Shown here in pieces: positions 1 through 8,312 of a DNA stretch of 64,000 nt (the stretch's first letter is position 1; each line of letters starts with the position of its first letter). A program made the translations under genes and the position numbers. Below the pieces are notes generated by a model. The model had not been told where the DNA came from and did no database searches. It saw nothing but the letters and a program-made list of their open reading frames with translations. Source of the DNA: Streptomyces pinistramenti (GTDB taxonomy: Bacteria; Actinomycetota; Actinomycetes; Streptomycetales; Streptomycetaceae); NCBI RefSeq assembly GCF_020564935.1, contig NZ_JAJCXB010000001.1:248001-312000 (forward strand). Direction: 5' to 3'.

Positions 1-727
1 TGGAGCCCCAGGTCTGGGCGATGGCGTCGAAGGCGGCCGTGAGGTAGTCGGTGTGCGCGCCGAAGAGCGGCGACAGCAGCTCCAGGACCTCGGGGGACAT
101 GCCGACGGCGGAGTTGTCCGAGCGGCGGATCTTGTAGCGCCTGCTGGGGTCGTTGGACTTGAGGTAGTCCTGCTCGATCGCGTCCCGTTCCACGCCGATG
201 GCCAGCAGTGTCACGGCGATGGACAGGCCCGCGCGGTCCTTGCCGGCCGCGCAGTGCATCAGGGCGGGGACGCTGTCGTCGGCGAGCGCGCGCAGCAGGC
301 GGCTGTGGTCCTCGGTGCGGGTGGTGATGATGTGGCGGTAGGACGTGGCCATGCGGGACGCGGCCTTGCCGTCGCCCAGCACCGTCCGCAGCTCGTCCAG
401 TTCGCCGTCGCGCACCATGGTCCAGAATTCCGCGCCGTCGGCCGGATCGGTGAGCGGGATGTTCACGTTCCGTACGCCGGGGAGCGTGACATCGGGGCCT
501 TCCAGCTTGATGTCCGAGGAATTGCGGAAGTCGAAGACGGTGTGCAGCCCGAGGCCGGCGAGGAATGCGGTATCGGCCTCGGTCGCGTGCGCGAGATGGC
601 CGCTGCGGAACAGGCGCCCGTGCCGTACCCGACGCCCGTCCACGGTCGGCAGTCCGCCCACGTCGCGGAAGTTGCGCACCTCCGTGAGCGGGAATTCGGC
701 CGGTGGGACCTGCGGCGTCTGCGTCAC
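1..727 (-). CDS. Tyrosine/serine protein phosphatase, C-terminus cut by window edge
   Basis: Reading leftward from GTG at 727, the protein opens with TEVRNFRDVGGLPTVDG and LFRSGHLAHAT, the N-terminal signature of the IphP-like protein-tyrosine phosphatase family (Y_phosphatase3). The phosphate-binding loop HCAAGKDRAG is present, with the nucleophile near Cys159 and the loop Arg near 165. The family removes phosphate from phosphotyrosine or phosphoserine, or sometimes from phosphoinositides; the substrate here is unknown. The start is supported by GAGGAG seven bases upstream of GTG. About 242 codons are visible against a family length of roughly 250-290, so only the tail is missing. It is divergent from the SGNH hydrolase gene, with a 257-bp gap in which I see no clear operator. 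Confidence 0.9.
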   Translation of the reverse strand, partial: MTQTPQVPPAEFPLTEVRNFRDVGGLPTVDGRRVRHGRLFRSGHLAHATEADTAFLAGLGLHTVFDFRNSSDIKLEGPDVTLPGVRNVNIPLTDPADGAEFWTMVRDGELDELRTVLGDGKAASRMATSYRHIITTRTEDHSRLLRALADDSVPALMHCAAGKDRAGLSIAVTLLAIGVERDAIEQDYLKSNDPSRRYKIRRSDNSAVGMSPEVLELLSPLFGAHTDYLTAAFDAIAQTWGS

Positions 728-984
728 GGGCGCTCCTCGGGATCGGCCGCCGACGCTGCTCGTCGGCGATGCGGGGCCACCTTTGACCCTACGACATCGG
801 TGTCCTGGGCAATCAAGACGTCGGTGCGCGGTATCTGTCGCAGGAAACGGAGCCGGTTGGCGACATTCGGTGATCGATCGGTATTCCGACTTGAAGAGAA
901 TTTGACCAGGTGGCATTAATCACCACCAGTCAACCCCTGGTTACGGTGGCGTAAGTCACTTCTCAAGGTGAAGTATGTCCTGAC

Positions 985-1785
985 GTGGCAGACGATTCGG
1001 AAAACATCAGCAGCGGCGCCTTGGGCGCCATCGGGTCGTACGCAGCCGTCGGGGACAGCTTCACCGAGGGGGTCGGGGATCCCGGCCGTGACGGGGCGTA
1101 CATCGGTTGGGCGGACCGGCTCGCGGTTCTTCTCTCGGACCAGCGTGCCGAGGGCGACTTTCGCTATGCGAATCTCGCCGTCCGCGGCCGGCTCCTGGAC
1201 CAGATCATCGAGGAGCAGGTGCCCCGGGCCAAGGAGTTGGCCCCCGAGCTGGTGACGTTCTGTGCCGGCGGGAACGACATTCTGCGGCCGGGCTCGGACC
1301 CGGACGCGGTGGCCGAGCGGTACGAGGCGGCCGTCGCGGATCTGCGCGAGTCGGTCGGAACGGTGCTGCTGTGCACCGGCTTCGACACCCGCGGCATCCC
1401 CGTCCTCAAGCACCTGCGCGGCAGGATCGCGACCTACACCGCGCACGTCCGCGCCATCGCCGACCGGCACGACTGCCCGGTTCTCGACCTGTGGTCGCTG
1501 AAGTCGGTGCAGGACCGACGGGCCTGGAGCGACGACCGGCTGCACCTGTCCGCCGACGGGCACACCCGGGTCGCGCTGCGCGCAGGGCAGGTGCTCGGGC
1601 TCCAGGTGCCGGCCGAGCCGGACCAGCCGTGGCCCCCGGAGGCGGAGCGCTCTCCCGCGAAGGCGCGGCGGGACAACATCCACTGGGCGCGCGAACACCT
1701 CGTGCCGTGGATCGGCCGCCGGCTGCGCGGCGAATCCTCCGGCGATCACGTCGAGCCGAAGCGGCCCGACCTGCTGCCGCTGTGA
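985..1785 (+). CDS. SGNH/GDSL-family hydrolase
   Basis: This 266-residue protein has the blocks of the SGNH hydrolase superfamily: YAAVGDSFTEG in block I with nucleophile Ser25, CAGGNDIL in block III, and DDRLHLSADGH in block V carrying the catalytic Asp and His. Family members are cytoplasmic or secreted esterases, lipases or acetylhydrolases. I see no signal peptide, so this one is probably cytoplasmic. The GTG start has AAGGTGAAG about 11 bases upstream. The substrate cannot be read from sequence. It converges on the ATP-binding regulator gene across a strong hairpin. Confidence 0.88.
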   Translation: MADDSENISSGALGAIGSYAAVGDSFTEGVGDPGRDGAYIGWADRLAVLLSDQRAEGDFRYANLAVRGRLLDQIIEEQVPRAKELAPELVTFCAGGNDILRPGSDPDAVAERYEAAVADLRESVGTVLLCTGFDTRGIPVLKHLRGRIATYTAHVRAIADRHDCPVLDLWSLKSVQDRRAWSDDRLHLSADGHTRVALRAGQVLGLQVPAEPDQPWPPEAERSPAKARRDNIHWAREHLVPWIGRRLRGESSGDHVEPKRPDLLPL

Positions 1786-1832
1786 CCGGCGGGGGCCGTG
1801 CGCGGTAACCGCCCGCCCCTGCCGAGCCGTCC

Positions 1833-1867
1833 GAGGTCCCGTTCCCCGCGCCGGGGGCCGGGACCTC
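1833..1867. terminator. Bidirectional hairpin terminator
   Basis: GAGGTCCCG at 1833-1841 pairs perfectly with CGGGACCTC at 1859-1867, and the loop itself can pair CCCCG with CGGGG. It lies between two convergent genes and touches the stop codon of the minus-strand gene. No T-tract is present, which is usual for high-GC actinobacteria. Confidence 0.65.
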
Positions 1868-2324
1868 AGTGCGTGCCGGCCGTGTAGGGCAGGTCCGCCC
1901 ACACCACGCAGCCGCCGCCGGGGTCGGATCGGGTGCCCCAGTTCTGGGACAGTGCGCCGACGAGGAACAGTCCGCGGCCGCACTCTTTGTCCACGCTGCC
2001 CGGCTGTACCTGTGGGGCCGATGCGCCCCCGCCGCCCTCGTCGGTGACGGCTATCCGGACGTGCGCGCCGAAGAGTGTCAGCTCGCAGCCGACCTTCTCG
2101 CTGGCGGTGTGCCGCAGTGCGTTGGTGAACAGTTCGGACACCACCAACTCCACGTCGTCACACACGGGTTGATCCGCGCCCCATTCGTGCAGCAGCGCGC
2201 TGGCGCGTCTGCGCGCCTCGGGCACGGACGTGCGTCGTGCCGGCAGATGGAACGCGTCCTGTGGGAGCTCGGCGACGAAGCCGCCACAGCGCCCTAACGA
2301 AGGAGCGTTGTTGGAGGAAGCCAC
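1866..2324 (-). CDS. RsbW-like ATP-binding regulatory protein (HATPase_c)
   Basis: This is a small, single-domain GHKL ATPase of the anti-sigma-factor/serine kinase type. The N-box is visible as VVSELFTNALRH, the G1 region as AVTDEGGGGA, and the G2 loop as GRGLFLVGALSQNWG. Streptomyces genomes carry dozens of such proteins next to DUF397 and DUF5753 helix-turn-helix genes, as here, and they are thought to work with them in developmental or antibiotic regulation. The start is uncertain. GTG at 2324 gives 152 residues; a TTG at 2360 in the same frame would add 12. Neither has a strong ribosome-binding site. It is divergent from the helix-turn-helix gene, with about 100-135 bp shared for promoters. 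Confidence 0.82.
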   Translation of the reverse strand: MASSNNAPSLGRCGGFVAELPQDAFHLPARRTSVPEARRRASALLHEWGADQPVCDDVELVVSELFTNALRHTASEKVGCELTLFGAHVRIAVTDEGGGGASAPQVQPGSVDKECGRGLFLVGALSQNWGTRSDPGGGCVVWADLPYTAGTH

Positions 2325-2459
2325 GTCGCAACTATGTGCGATGTAGGTGACCGATGGCAAGGATCACTCTGCAAATTACAGAATCAGAAGTGCAGTCTGT
2401 TCGCCCTGCTGACGGCATGACACACTGCTGACCACTGAAGCTGGTTGGAGGGATCAGAC

Positions 2460-3326
2460 GTGGCGGAAGCCCGGTCGGCCGGGGCGCCGACCGTTCTGCG
2501 GGTGGTGCTCGGAAAGCGACTGCAGGACCTGCGCGAGAAGGCCGGACTGTCCTACGAACAGGCCGCCAAGGCCCTCGATGTCACCCACGCGACGATACGA
2601 CGCATGGAGAAGGCCGAGGTCGGCCTCAAGATCCCGTACGTCGAGAAGCTGCTGGCGACCTACGGCGTCCGCGACGACGACGAGATCGCCGGATTCCTCT
2701 CCCTGGCGCGGGAGGCCAACCGCCCCGGCTGGTGGCACAACTTCCGCGACGTGCTGCCCGACTGGTTCAGCGCGTACGTCAGCCTCGAAAGCGAGGCGAA
2801 TCTCATCCGCGCCTACCAGCCCGCCTACGTACCCGGCCTGTTGCAGACCGAGGACTACGCGCGGGCGGTGCTCAGGGCCGGTATGCCGCACGCATCCGGC
2901 GCGGACATCGACCGGGCGGTGGCGCTGCGCAGGGAGCGGCAGTCGCTGCTCACCCGCGAGAACGCGCCGATGCTGTGGGTGGTCATGGACGAAACCGTTC
3001 TGCGCCGCCCGATCGGCGGCCCGAAGGTGATGCGCGGCCAGATCGGCCGGCTGATGGAGGCCACCGCGCTGCCCAACGTCCGGCTCCAGATCATCCCGTT
3101 CGCCGCGGGGCCGCACCCCGCGATGTACGGACCGTTCCACATCTTCCGGTTCCCGATTCCGGAACTCCCGGACATCGCGTACACGGAGAGCCTCGTCGGG
3201 GCCGGGTATTTCGACCAGCGCAACGACGTCTCGCAGTTCCTGGAGGCCCTGGACCGGATGTGTGCGCAGGCCGCGCCGGCACACACCACCGAGGCCATTC
3301 TGGGTGGCTTTCGCAAGGAGATCTGA
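2460..3326 (+). CDS. XRE-family regulator with DUF5753 domain
   Basis: Residues about 12-70 form a Cro/C1-type helix-turn-helix (LGKRLQDLREKAGLSYEQAA followed by VTHATIRRMEKAE). Residues about 95-275 are the DUF5753 domain, recognised by the EANLIRAYQPAYVPGLLQTEDYA-type segment and the later FHIFRFP and LVGAGYFD blocks. The GTG start at 2460 is chosen because GGAGGG at 2447-2452 sits seven bases upstream; an upstream TTG at 2445 overlaps that site and is less likely. Such proteins are Streptomyces-specific transcription factors that work with a DUF397 partner, which follows three bases downstream here. Their ligands and targets are generally unknown. Confidence 0.92.
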   Translation: MAEARSAGAPTVLRVVLGKRLQDLREKAGLSYEQAAKALDVTHATIRRMEKAEVGLKIPYVEKLLATYGVRDDDEIAGFLSLAREANRPGWWHNFRDVLPDWFSAYVSLESEANLIRAYQPAYVPGLLQTEDYARAVLRAGMPHASGADIDRAVALRRERQSLLTRENAPMLWVVMDETVLRRPIGGPKVMRGQIGRLMEATALPNVRLQIIPFAAGPHPAMYGPFHIFRFPIPELPDIAYTESLVGAGYFDQRNDVSQFLEALDRMCAQAAPAHTTEAILGGFRKEI

Positions 3327-3329
3327 ACC

Positions 3330-3608
3330 ATGGATCGCATACGCATCTACAACGGCATGCCCGCCAAGGAACTCGGCAGCGACGGCTGGCACAAGCCGTG
3401 GAGCGGCGGCAACGGCGGCGAGTGCGTCGAGGCCATGCGATTGGGGGACGGACGGGTCGCGCTGCGCCAGTCGACCGATCCGGACGGCCCCGCGCTGATC
3501 TATACCCACCGGGAGATCGTCAGCTTCATCGAGGGTGCGAAGGCCGGAGACGCCGACTTCCTGCTCTCCGCGGCGCCGGGCCGGCACACCGAGCAGAGGA
3601 CGGCATGA
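3330..3608 (+). CDS. DUF397 small regulatory protein
   Basis: This 92-residue protein has the DUF397 pattern: W-x-K-x-W-S-G-G-N-G-G-E-C-V-E near residues 21-36, then VALRQSTDPDGPALIYT, where the family usually shows a VRDS-D-P-G-F segment. DUF397 proteins resemble the Streptomyces developmental regulator BldB and are nearly always encoded beside an XRE/DUF5753 gene, as here with a 3-bp gap. It is probably co-transcribed and acts with that regulator, perhaps as an antagonist. It overlaps the following methyltransferase gene by ATGA. Confidence 0.9.
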   Translation: MDRIRIYNGMPAKELGSDGWHKPWSGGNGGECVEAMRLGDGRVALRQSTDPDGPALIYTHREIVSFIEGAKAGDADFLLSAAPGRHTEQRTA

Positions 3609-4492
3609 GCGAACAGGACATCGCCGGAGGGCCGTTGAGTCCGCCGCTGCCCGAGGGCACGGACCAGGAAGGCTTCACGGCCGAGGAAATCGACACCAGC
3701 AGGCCCCACCCGGCCCGGATGTACGACTACTACCTCGGTGGCCGGGACAACTACGAGGTCGACCGGGTCGCCGCGGACCGCGTTATCGAGGTCCACCCGC
3801 AGGTCCGGCTCAGTGCCCGCGCCAACCGCGACTTCCTGCGGCGCGCGGTGCGCGGCCTGGTCGCCGACGGCATCCGCCAGATCATCGACATCGGCACCGG
3901 CATTCCCACCTCGCCCAGCACCCACGAACTGGCCCGCGAGACCGCCCCCGACACCCGGGTCGTCTACGTCGACAACGACCCGATCGTCGCCACCCACGCC
4001 GGCGCCCGGCTGACCAACACCCCGCAGACCGGCTTCGTCCTGGGCGACGTCCGCGACCCCCGGGCGATCCTGGACCACCCGGCCGTCCGCGAACTGATCG
4101 ACTTCGACCGGCCCGTCGCGCTGCTGCTGCTCGCCGTGCTGCACTTCGTCCGGGACGACGAGGACCCGGCCGGCATCATCGCCACCCTCGCCGAAGCGCT
4201 CCCCGCCGGCAGCCATCTCGTCCTGTCGCACGCCACCGGCGAGCCCTACGAGGCGTTCCCCGGCGGACGCACGGACGTCCGGGCGCGCGACGGCGTCGTC
4301 AACGTCTACAAGAACGCCACCGCTCCCCTCAACCTCCGCACCAAGGCCGAAGTCGAGCCGCTCTTCGGTCCTTTCACCCTCCTGGAGCCGGGGGTGGTGC
4401 GGGTGCCGCTGTGGCGCCCGGACGGTCCCCTTCCCGGCGCCGGGGAGCTGAACAACACCATCTTCTACGGGGCGGTGGGCCGGAAGGACTGA
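3605..4492 (+). CDS. SAM-dependent methyltransferase family protein (PF04672 type)
   Basis: This 295-residue protein has the signature of the actinobacterial S-adenosyl-methyltransferase family formerly called DUF574. The sequence shows RPHPARMYDYYLGGRDNYEVD, an SAM-binding IIDIGTGIPTSPSTHE loop, the acidic strand VVYVDNDPIV, and a VALLLLAVLHFVRDDEDP block. Substrates of this family are largely unknown. Its ATG overlaps the DUF397 stop (ATGA), so it is translationally coupled to the regulator pair and is probably part of the same operon. The last 28 bases overlap, tail to tail, the end of the PfkB kinase gene. Confidence 0.88.
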   Translation: MSEQDIAGGPLSPPLPEGTDQEGFTAEEIDTSRPHPARMYDYYLGGRDNYEVDRVAADRVIEVHPQVRLSARANRDFLRRAVRGLVADGIRQIIDIGTGIPTSPSTHELARETAPDTRVVYVDNDPIVATHAGARLTNTPQTGFVLGDVRDPRAILDHPAVRELIDFDRPVALLLLAVLHFVRDDEDPAGIIATLAEALPAGSHLVLSHATGEPYEAFPGGRTDVRARDGVVNVYKNATAPLNLRTKAEVEPLFGPFTLLEPGVVRVPLWRPDGPLPGAGELNNTIFYGAVGRKD

Positions 4493-5439
4493 CCGTCCGG
4501 GGCGGCGTCCGCGGGCGGCTCATCGCCGTCGAGCGTCGCCTGCAGGGTGCCGGGGTCGGCGAGCGCCGTGTGGGTGCCGTGCGCGGTACAGGCGTACGCG
4601 CCCGCCGCGGCGCCCCGGCGCGCGCACTCGTCCAGGCTCAGCCCGGCCAGCCGGCCGTAGAGGAACCCGCTGGCGAAGGCGTCGCCCGCGCCGTTGCTGT
4701 CGACCACGGGGCCGGGCGGCACGGCGGCAGGGATGTGCCGGGGCGAGCGGTCGTCGCGGGCCAGGAGGTACGCGCCGCCGGCGCCGGCCGTGGCGATCAC
4801 CGCCTCGGCGCGCCCGTCGTGCAGGATCTCCCGCATCACGTGGCTGATCCGCTCGCCCGCCCCCGCCGTACTGAGGAACACCAGGTCGGAGCGGAGCGCG
4901 AACTCCCGGTGGTGGGTGGTCAGTCCGTCCCAGTCGTGCAGATCGGTGGAGACGGGCAGGCCCAGTGCGGCGATGTCGTCGTAGAGGAATCGGGCGAAGT
5001 GGGTGATCGACAGGTGGACGTGCCGGGCGCGCCGCAGGGCGGGCAGGTAGTGCTCGGGCGGCATCCGGAGATCGGCCGGGTCGCGGCCGTCGTAGAAGGA
5101 GGTGCGGCGTCCGTCGGGTGCCACCAGGTTGACCGCGCGACGGGTGCCGTGCGGCGAGATCAGTGGCCGGAAATCGACGCCGGTGCCGGTCAGTCGTTCG
5201 CGGACCAGCGCGCCCGGAGCGTCGTCGCCGATGAAGTCCACGAATCCGGTGCGCAGTCCGAGCGCGGCGCAGCCCAGGGCCACGCCGGTGCCGGTGTGCC
5301 CCGCCCATTCCCGGACCGGTGGCACCGCGTAGGAGTCGGCGGATGGCACCGGCAGCGCGCCGACCTGCACGAGGGTGTCCACCCCCGATCCGCCGATGAC
5401 CAGGACGTCGTAGGGCTCGGTTCCCGTCTGATGTGTCAC
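4465..5439 (-). CDS. PfkB-family carbohydrate kinase
   Basis: This 324-residue sugar or nucleoside kinase of the ribokinase/PfkB family begins YDVLVIGGSGVDTLVQVG. It has a GHTGTGVALGCAALG substrate region and the C-terminal catalytic motif DSNGAGDAFASGF with the general-base Asp near residue 252. It would phosphorylate a sugar hydroxyl using ATP; the sugar cannot be assigned. GTG at 5439 is chosen because AAGGA lies about six bases upstream and the domain begins within ten residues. The frame stays open for 50 codons further upstream, but that stretch has no family resemblance. It is divergent from the FAD monooxygenase gene. Confidence 0.88.
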   Translation of the reverse strand: MTHQTGTEPYDVLVIGGSGVDTLVQVGALPVPSADSYAVPPVREWAGHTGTGVALGCAALGLRTGFVDFIGDDAPGALVRERLTGTGVDFRPLISPHGTRRAVNLVAPDGRRTSFYDGRDPADLRMPPEHYLPALRRARHVHLSITHFARFLYDDIAALGLPVSTDLHDWDGLTTHHREFALRSDLVFLSTAGAGERISHVMREILHDGRAEAVIATAGAGGAYLLARDDRSPRHIPAAVPPGPVVDSNGAGDAFASGFLYGRLAGLSLDECARRGAAAGAYACTAHGTHTALADPGTLQATLDGDEPPADAAPDGQSFRPTAP

Positions 5440-5529
5440 AGGCGTCCTTGCATCCCTTGCTGGTGAGGCGATGGGCGGACGGCAGGCGTCCGCAGGCCGG
5501 AGTCTAGACGCAGGGCGTCCCCGGAAAGG

Positions 5530-5558
5530 GACGTCAGGGGCGCGCGTGACGTCAGGGG
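5530..5558. repeat. 11-bp direct repeat in a divergent promoter region
   Basis: GACGTCAGGGG occurs at 5530-5540 and again at 5548-5558, an 18-bp period, in the 306-bp gap between the divergent PfkB and FAD monooxygenase genes. Each copy contains the palindrome GACGTC. Spacing of nearly two helical turns suggests a binding site for a dimeric regulator, but no regulator is identified. I saw nothing else notable in 5440-5745. Confidence 0.35.
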
Positions 5559-5745
5559 AGCGGCAGATGTCCGAGAAGACATGTTTCAACGGGCCGCCGG
5601 ACGATCCCGGTGCGTGCCACAGGAACGGAGTTGGCGGAAACCCTCGTTGACACGGCCGCGCGCCGCGCCGAAGCCTGTCAGCCGAAGCCGTCGGTGATCA
5701 CCGCGGCACCGCGGCTGAACAGCCGTTGGTGGAGGGGAGATACGG

Positions 5746-7152
5746 ATGGCCGAGCAGGCCGGCGGAGCGCGCGACGCGATCGTGATCGGCGGCGGACTGA
5801 CCGGAATGCTGGCGGTCGTCGCCCTGTTGGGACACGTCGAATCGGTCACTGTGGTCGAACGCGACCGCTACCCGGAAGGACACACCTTCAGGAAGGGCGT
5901 CCCACAAGCCCGCCACCTGCACCTCTTCCTCACCGGCGGCCAACGCGCCCTGGACGCGCTGCTTCCCGGCAGCTGCGCAGCGCTCATCGCGGCCGGCGCC
6001 CGCAGCCTCGACCTGCCCCGCGACATCCTCGTCCGTACCCCCACCGGCTGGCAGCGCCGCTTCGACGAGGGCAGGCACCGCTCGCTCAGCCTCACCCGGC
6101 CGGTGCTCGACGGCGTGGTCAGGGAACGCGCGCTGCGTGCCGCCGCCGCGTCGCCCACCCGCGTCGAGGTGCTGGAGGCCACCGAAGCGACCGGCCTGAC
6201 CGGGGACGCCCGGCAGGTGACGGGCGTCCGGGTGCGGTCCCGCAACGGCGGCCCTGACGGCCGCGCGGAGCGGACGCTGCCCGCCGCGCTCGTCGTGGAC
6301 GCCTCCGGACGCAGCTCGCGGGCGCCCCGGTGGTACGCCGAACTCGGCCGGGCCGCCCCGCACGAGGAGACCGTGGACGTCGGTCTCTCCTACGCCACCC
6401 GGATGTACCGCCCGCGCACCACGGACGGCTCCCCGGAGACCGGCGTCAACATCCCCGGTCGGCCGGACAGCCCGCGCGGCGCCGCGTACCTCCCGGTCGA
6501 GAACGGTGCCTGGCTGCTGACGGTCTCCGGGGTGCGCGGCGACCATCCGCCCACGGACGCCGCCGAGTTCGTCGCCTTCAGTGCCACGATCGGCGACCCG
6601 GACATCCGCGACCTGGTCGCCGACGCCGAACCGCTCTCGCCGGTCCACGGCTTCCGCGACACGTACAACCGCCGCAGGAACTTCGCGCGCCCCGGGGCGT
6701 CCCCGGACGGGTTCGTCGTCCTGGGCGACGCCCACTGCACCTTCAACCCCGTGTACGGGCAGGGCATGTCGGTGGCCGCGCTCGGCGCGCTGGCGCTGCG
6801 CGAGACCCTCGACAAGGAGGGCGGACCGCGGCCCGGCACCGCGGCCAGCGCGCAGCGGGCGGTGGCAGTGGTGACGGAGCCCGCCTGGCTCGTCGCGGTC
6901 GGCGCCGACCGGCCCTTCGCCCGCGACGACGACCGGAAGCCGGGGCTCGGCGAGCGGCTCACCGGCTGGTACGTGGACCGGCTCGGCGCCCGTGCGGCGA
7001 TCGACCCGGTCGTCGGCGCCGCCTTCCGGGACGTCCTGTGCCTCACCGCGCCGATGTCCCGGCTCGTCGCGCCCGCCGTCGTGGCCCGCACGGTCCTGCT
7101 GCCACGCCGTCCCGCCCTGCCCGCGCCGCCCAGGACCACCGAACCGGTGTGA
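5746..7152 (+). CDS. FAD-dependent monooxygenase/oxidoreductase (PHBH fold)
   Basis: This 468-residue flavoprotein belongs to the p-hydroxybenzoate-hydroxylase-like group. The N-terminal dinucleotide-binding loop reads AIVIGGGLTGMLA followed by VVERDRYPEG. The FAD-ribityl motif near the C-terminal third reads VVLGDAHCTFNPVYGQGMSVAA. The family hydroxylates, epoxidises or halogenates small molecules. A KGVPQARHLHLF segment after the first loop resembles the 'VPQ-x-x-H-x-H' pattern of many bacterial FAD monooxygenases and epoxidases. GGAGGGGAG precedes the ATG. It is alone on its strand apart from the downstream GNAT gene. A role in the nearby peptide pathway is possible but unsupported. Confidence 0.87.
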   Translation: MAEQAGGARDAIVIGGGLTGMLAVVALLGHVESVTVVERDRYPEGHTFRKGVPQARHLHLFLTGGQRALDALLPGSCAALIAAGARSLDLPRDILVRTPTGWQRRFDEGRHRSLSLTRPVLDGVVRERALRAAAASPTRVEVLEATEATGLTGDARQVTGVRVRSRNGGPDGRAERTLPAALVVDASGRSSRAPRWYAELGRAAPHEETVDVGLSYATRMYRPRTTDGSPETGVNIPGRPDSPRGAAYLPVENGAWLLTVSGVRGDHPPTDAAEFVAFSATIGDPDIRDLVADAEPLSPVHGFRDTYNRRRNFARPGASPDGFVVLGDAHCTFNPVYGQGMSVAALGALALRETLDKEGGPRPGTAASAQRAVAVVTEPAWLVAVGADRPFARDDDRKPGLGERLTGWYVDRLGARAAIDPVVGAAFRDVLCLTAPMSRLVAPAVVARTVLLPRRPALPAPPRTTEPV

Positions 7153-7226
7153 ACGGACCTGCGGCTTCCGCACGGCCCGGCGGAAAACCGGGTGCCCCGG
7201 CGGCGGGCCCCGCGTCAGGCTGAGGC

Positions 7227-8090
7227 ATGACATGGACCACGACGCGCAATCCCGAGGCGTTCGAGGCGGCGGCGGGCGGTTTCCTGCACACGCGGCCCGT
7301 CGAACACACCGTGCTGCTCTCGGTCGCCGCCGCACTGCGGACGGGCGGTGCCGACACCTACGGGGACGAGCCGCCCCGGTACGGCTGGTGGCGGCAGCCC
7401 GACGGACGGGTGGGCGGCGCTTTCCTGTGGACGCCGCCACGGCCGGTGCTGCTCTCCCCGATGCCGGACGGCGCCGCGGCGGCCCTCGCGGATGCGCTGG
7501 CCCGGGAGCGGTGCCGCGTACCGGGGGTGAACGCGGGCCCGGCCGCCGCCGCGTCGTTCGCCGCCGCCTGGCAGCGCCACCACGGCGGCACCGCACGCCC
7601 CGCCGGGCGCCACCGGCTGTACCGGCTCGGCGCACTGCGCCCGCCGGACCCCGCCCCGCCCGGTGCGGCCCGGTGGGCGGGGCCGGCCGACCGCGAGCTG
7701 CTGGTCTCCTGGTTCGCGGACTTCGCCGCCGCGATCGGCAGCCCGCCGCCCCGGAGCGCCGCGCCGGTGGACGACCGGATCGCGGCCGGCCGCTGCCTCC
7801 TGTGGGAGGACGGCGGCCGGCCCGTCGCGATGGCGAGCCGCACCGGCACGGTGTCGGGAGCGGCCCGCATCGCGCCCGTCCACACCCCGCCCGGCCTGCG
7901 GGGACGCGGATACGCCGGGGCGGTGACCGCGGCCCTGTCGCAGCGCGCTCGGGACGCCGGGACGGACACCCTGGTGCTCTTCACCGACCTCGCCAATCCC
8001 ACCAGTAACTCCCTGTACCAGCGGCTCGGCTACCGGCCGGTCGAGGACCATCTGGTGCTGGAGTTCCACGGGACGACGGGGACGGAGTGA
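7227..8090 (+). CDS. GNAT-family N-acetyltransferase
   Basis: This 287-residue protein has a C-terminal GNAT fold. The acetyl-CoA loop reads PPGLRGRGYAGAVTAALSQRA, and it is followed by LVLFTDLANPTSNSLYQRLGYRPVEDH, where the second half is the typical N-x-x-S-x-x-x-Y-x-x-x-G-F/Y motif B. The first 150 residues are poorly conserved, as in the two-domain FR47-like group. It would transfer an acetyl group to an unknown amine. The ATG at 7227 is preceded by a weak GAGG. It lies 74 bp after the FAD monooxygenase and could be co-transcribed with it. Confidence 0.85.
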   Translation: MTWTTTRNPEAFEAAAGGFLHTRPVEHTVLLSVAAALRTGGADTYGDEPPRYGWWRQPDGRVGGAFLWTPPRPVLLSPMPDGAAAALADALARERCRVPGVNAGPAAAASFAAAWQRHHGGTARPAGRHRLYRLGALRPPDPAPPGAARWAGPADRELLVSWFADFAAAIGSPPPRSAAPVDDRIAAGRCLLWEDGGRPVAMASRTGTVSGAARIAPVHTPPGLRGRGYAGAVTAALSQRARDAGTDTLVLFTDLANPTSNSLYQRLGYRPVEDHLVLEFHGTTGTE

Positions 8091-8312
8091 CCTCCGGGGT
8101 CCGTCGTACGGCGGGGCCTGCGACCGGGACCGTACGGCGGATCCCGGCCGTTCCGGAATGCCCGCGCCGGTCGCGCCGTTGAGGGCGGAGGGAGAGGGTG
8201 GGGACGTCCGGGCGCCTCGTCACCGGAGAACGGGGCCACGGAGTCCGGTGTACCGGAACCTGCCGCCCACGCGGTCCGTTCACTTCGCGACCGCTCTGAC
8301 ACTGGAGGTGCC

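Noticed and set aside
53..919. Plus-strand frames at the left edge
   Set aside because: They are opposite the tyrosine phosphatase, whose P-loop and N-terminal motif are clear on the minus strand.
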